Part shown: positions 6,130-6,177 of the stretch, piece by piece
Numbering within the stretch: position 1 is the stretch's first letter
How the letters are laid out: each line of letters starts with the position of its first letter
From: RZYP01 sp964386405
GTDB taxonomy: Bacteria > Bacillota > Negativicutes > Acidaminococcales > Acidaminococcaceae
Assembly: GCA_964386405.1 (NCBI GenBank)
Contig: CAYLRW010000077.1
Coordinates: 1 to 6,177, forward strand
Length of the DNA stretch: 6,177 bases
Reading direction: 5' to 3'
Position numbers and translations under genes: made by a program
Notes under the pieces: generated by a model
Told to the model about the DNA's origin: nothing
Database searches by the model: none
What the model saw: the letters and a program-made list of their open reading frames with translations, nothing else

Positions 6130-6177
6130 TCTAATTAAACCACTTTCTATACTCTTAATTCAATAGCTAATAGACAA

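Overview
The window looks like an ordinary chromosomal segment of a low- to mid-GC Gram-positive-lineage bacterium (Bacillota). The support is the strong AGGAGG-type ribosome binding sites, the csoR-copA-copZ copper operon in the arrangement common in that phylum, and protein sequences of Firmicutes character. A member of the Negativicutes is possible, but the sequence alone does not settle it. No mobile element, CRISPR array, tRNA or rRNA was seen, and no gene-free stretch exceeds about 100 bases.

Layout, left to right. (1) 8-910 (+) encodes a metallo-beta-lactamase-fold hydrolase with a complete metal-ligand set and a probable helical or winged-helix C-terminal part. Its start lies almost at the window edge. 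(2) A strong nested hairpin at 928-971 separates it from the convergent minus-strand genes and can serve both strands. (3) 986-4892 (-) is a copper-homeostasis operon read csoR, copA, copZ, followed after 62 bases by a pirin-family gene with no visible terminator between them. (4) 4908-4966 is the operon's control region: a near-consensus sigma-A promoter (TTGACC, 17 bp, TACAAT) whose start point falls inside an imperfect 11-4-11 dyad, the expected place for a CsoR operator. (5) 4986-5041 is a terminator for the next minus-strand unit. (6) 5067-6077 (-) is a two-gene unit: a LigB/DODA-type extradiol ring-cleavage dioxygenase followed by an unrecognised 71-residue protein. (7) 6078-6177 is an AT-rich leader/promoter with a perfect 8-bp inverted repeat.

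How the genes work together. CsoR carries the full Cys-His-Cys Cu(I) site and should repress its own operon until Cu(I) rises. CopZ then carries Cu(I) in the cytosol to CopA, a P1B-1 ATPase with two N-terminal metal-binding domains, which exports it. Pirin at the operon's end may be co-expressed, but a role in copper handling is not shown. The dioxygenase and its small partner form a separate unit with their own terminator.

Three starts needed correction. csoR starts at 4892, because the longer frame runs through its own promoter and operator. copA probably starts at GTG 4552. The dioxygenase starts at 6077. I found no convincing undescribed system. The least explained items are the 71-residue protein paired with the dioxygenase and the inverted repeat upstream of that pair.
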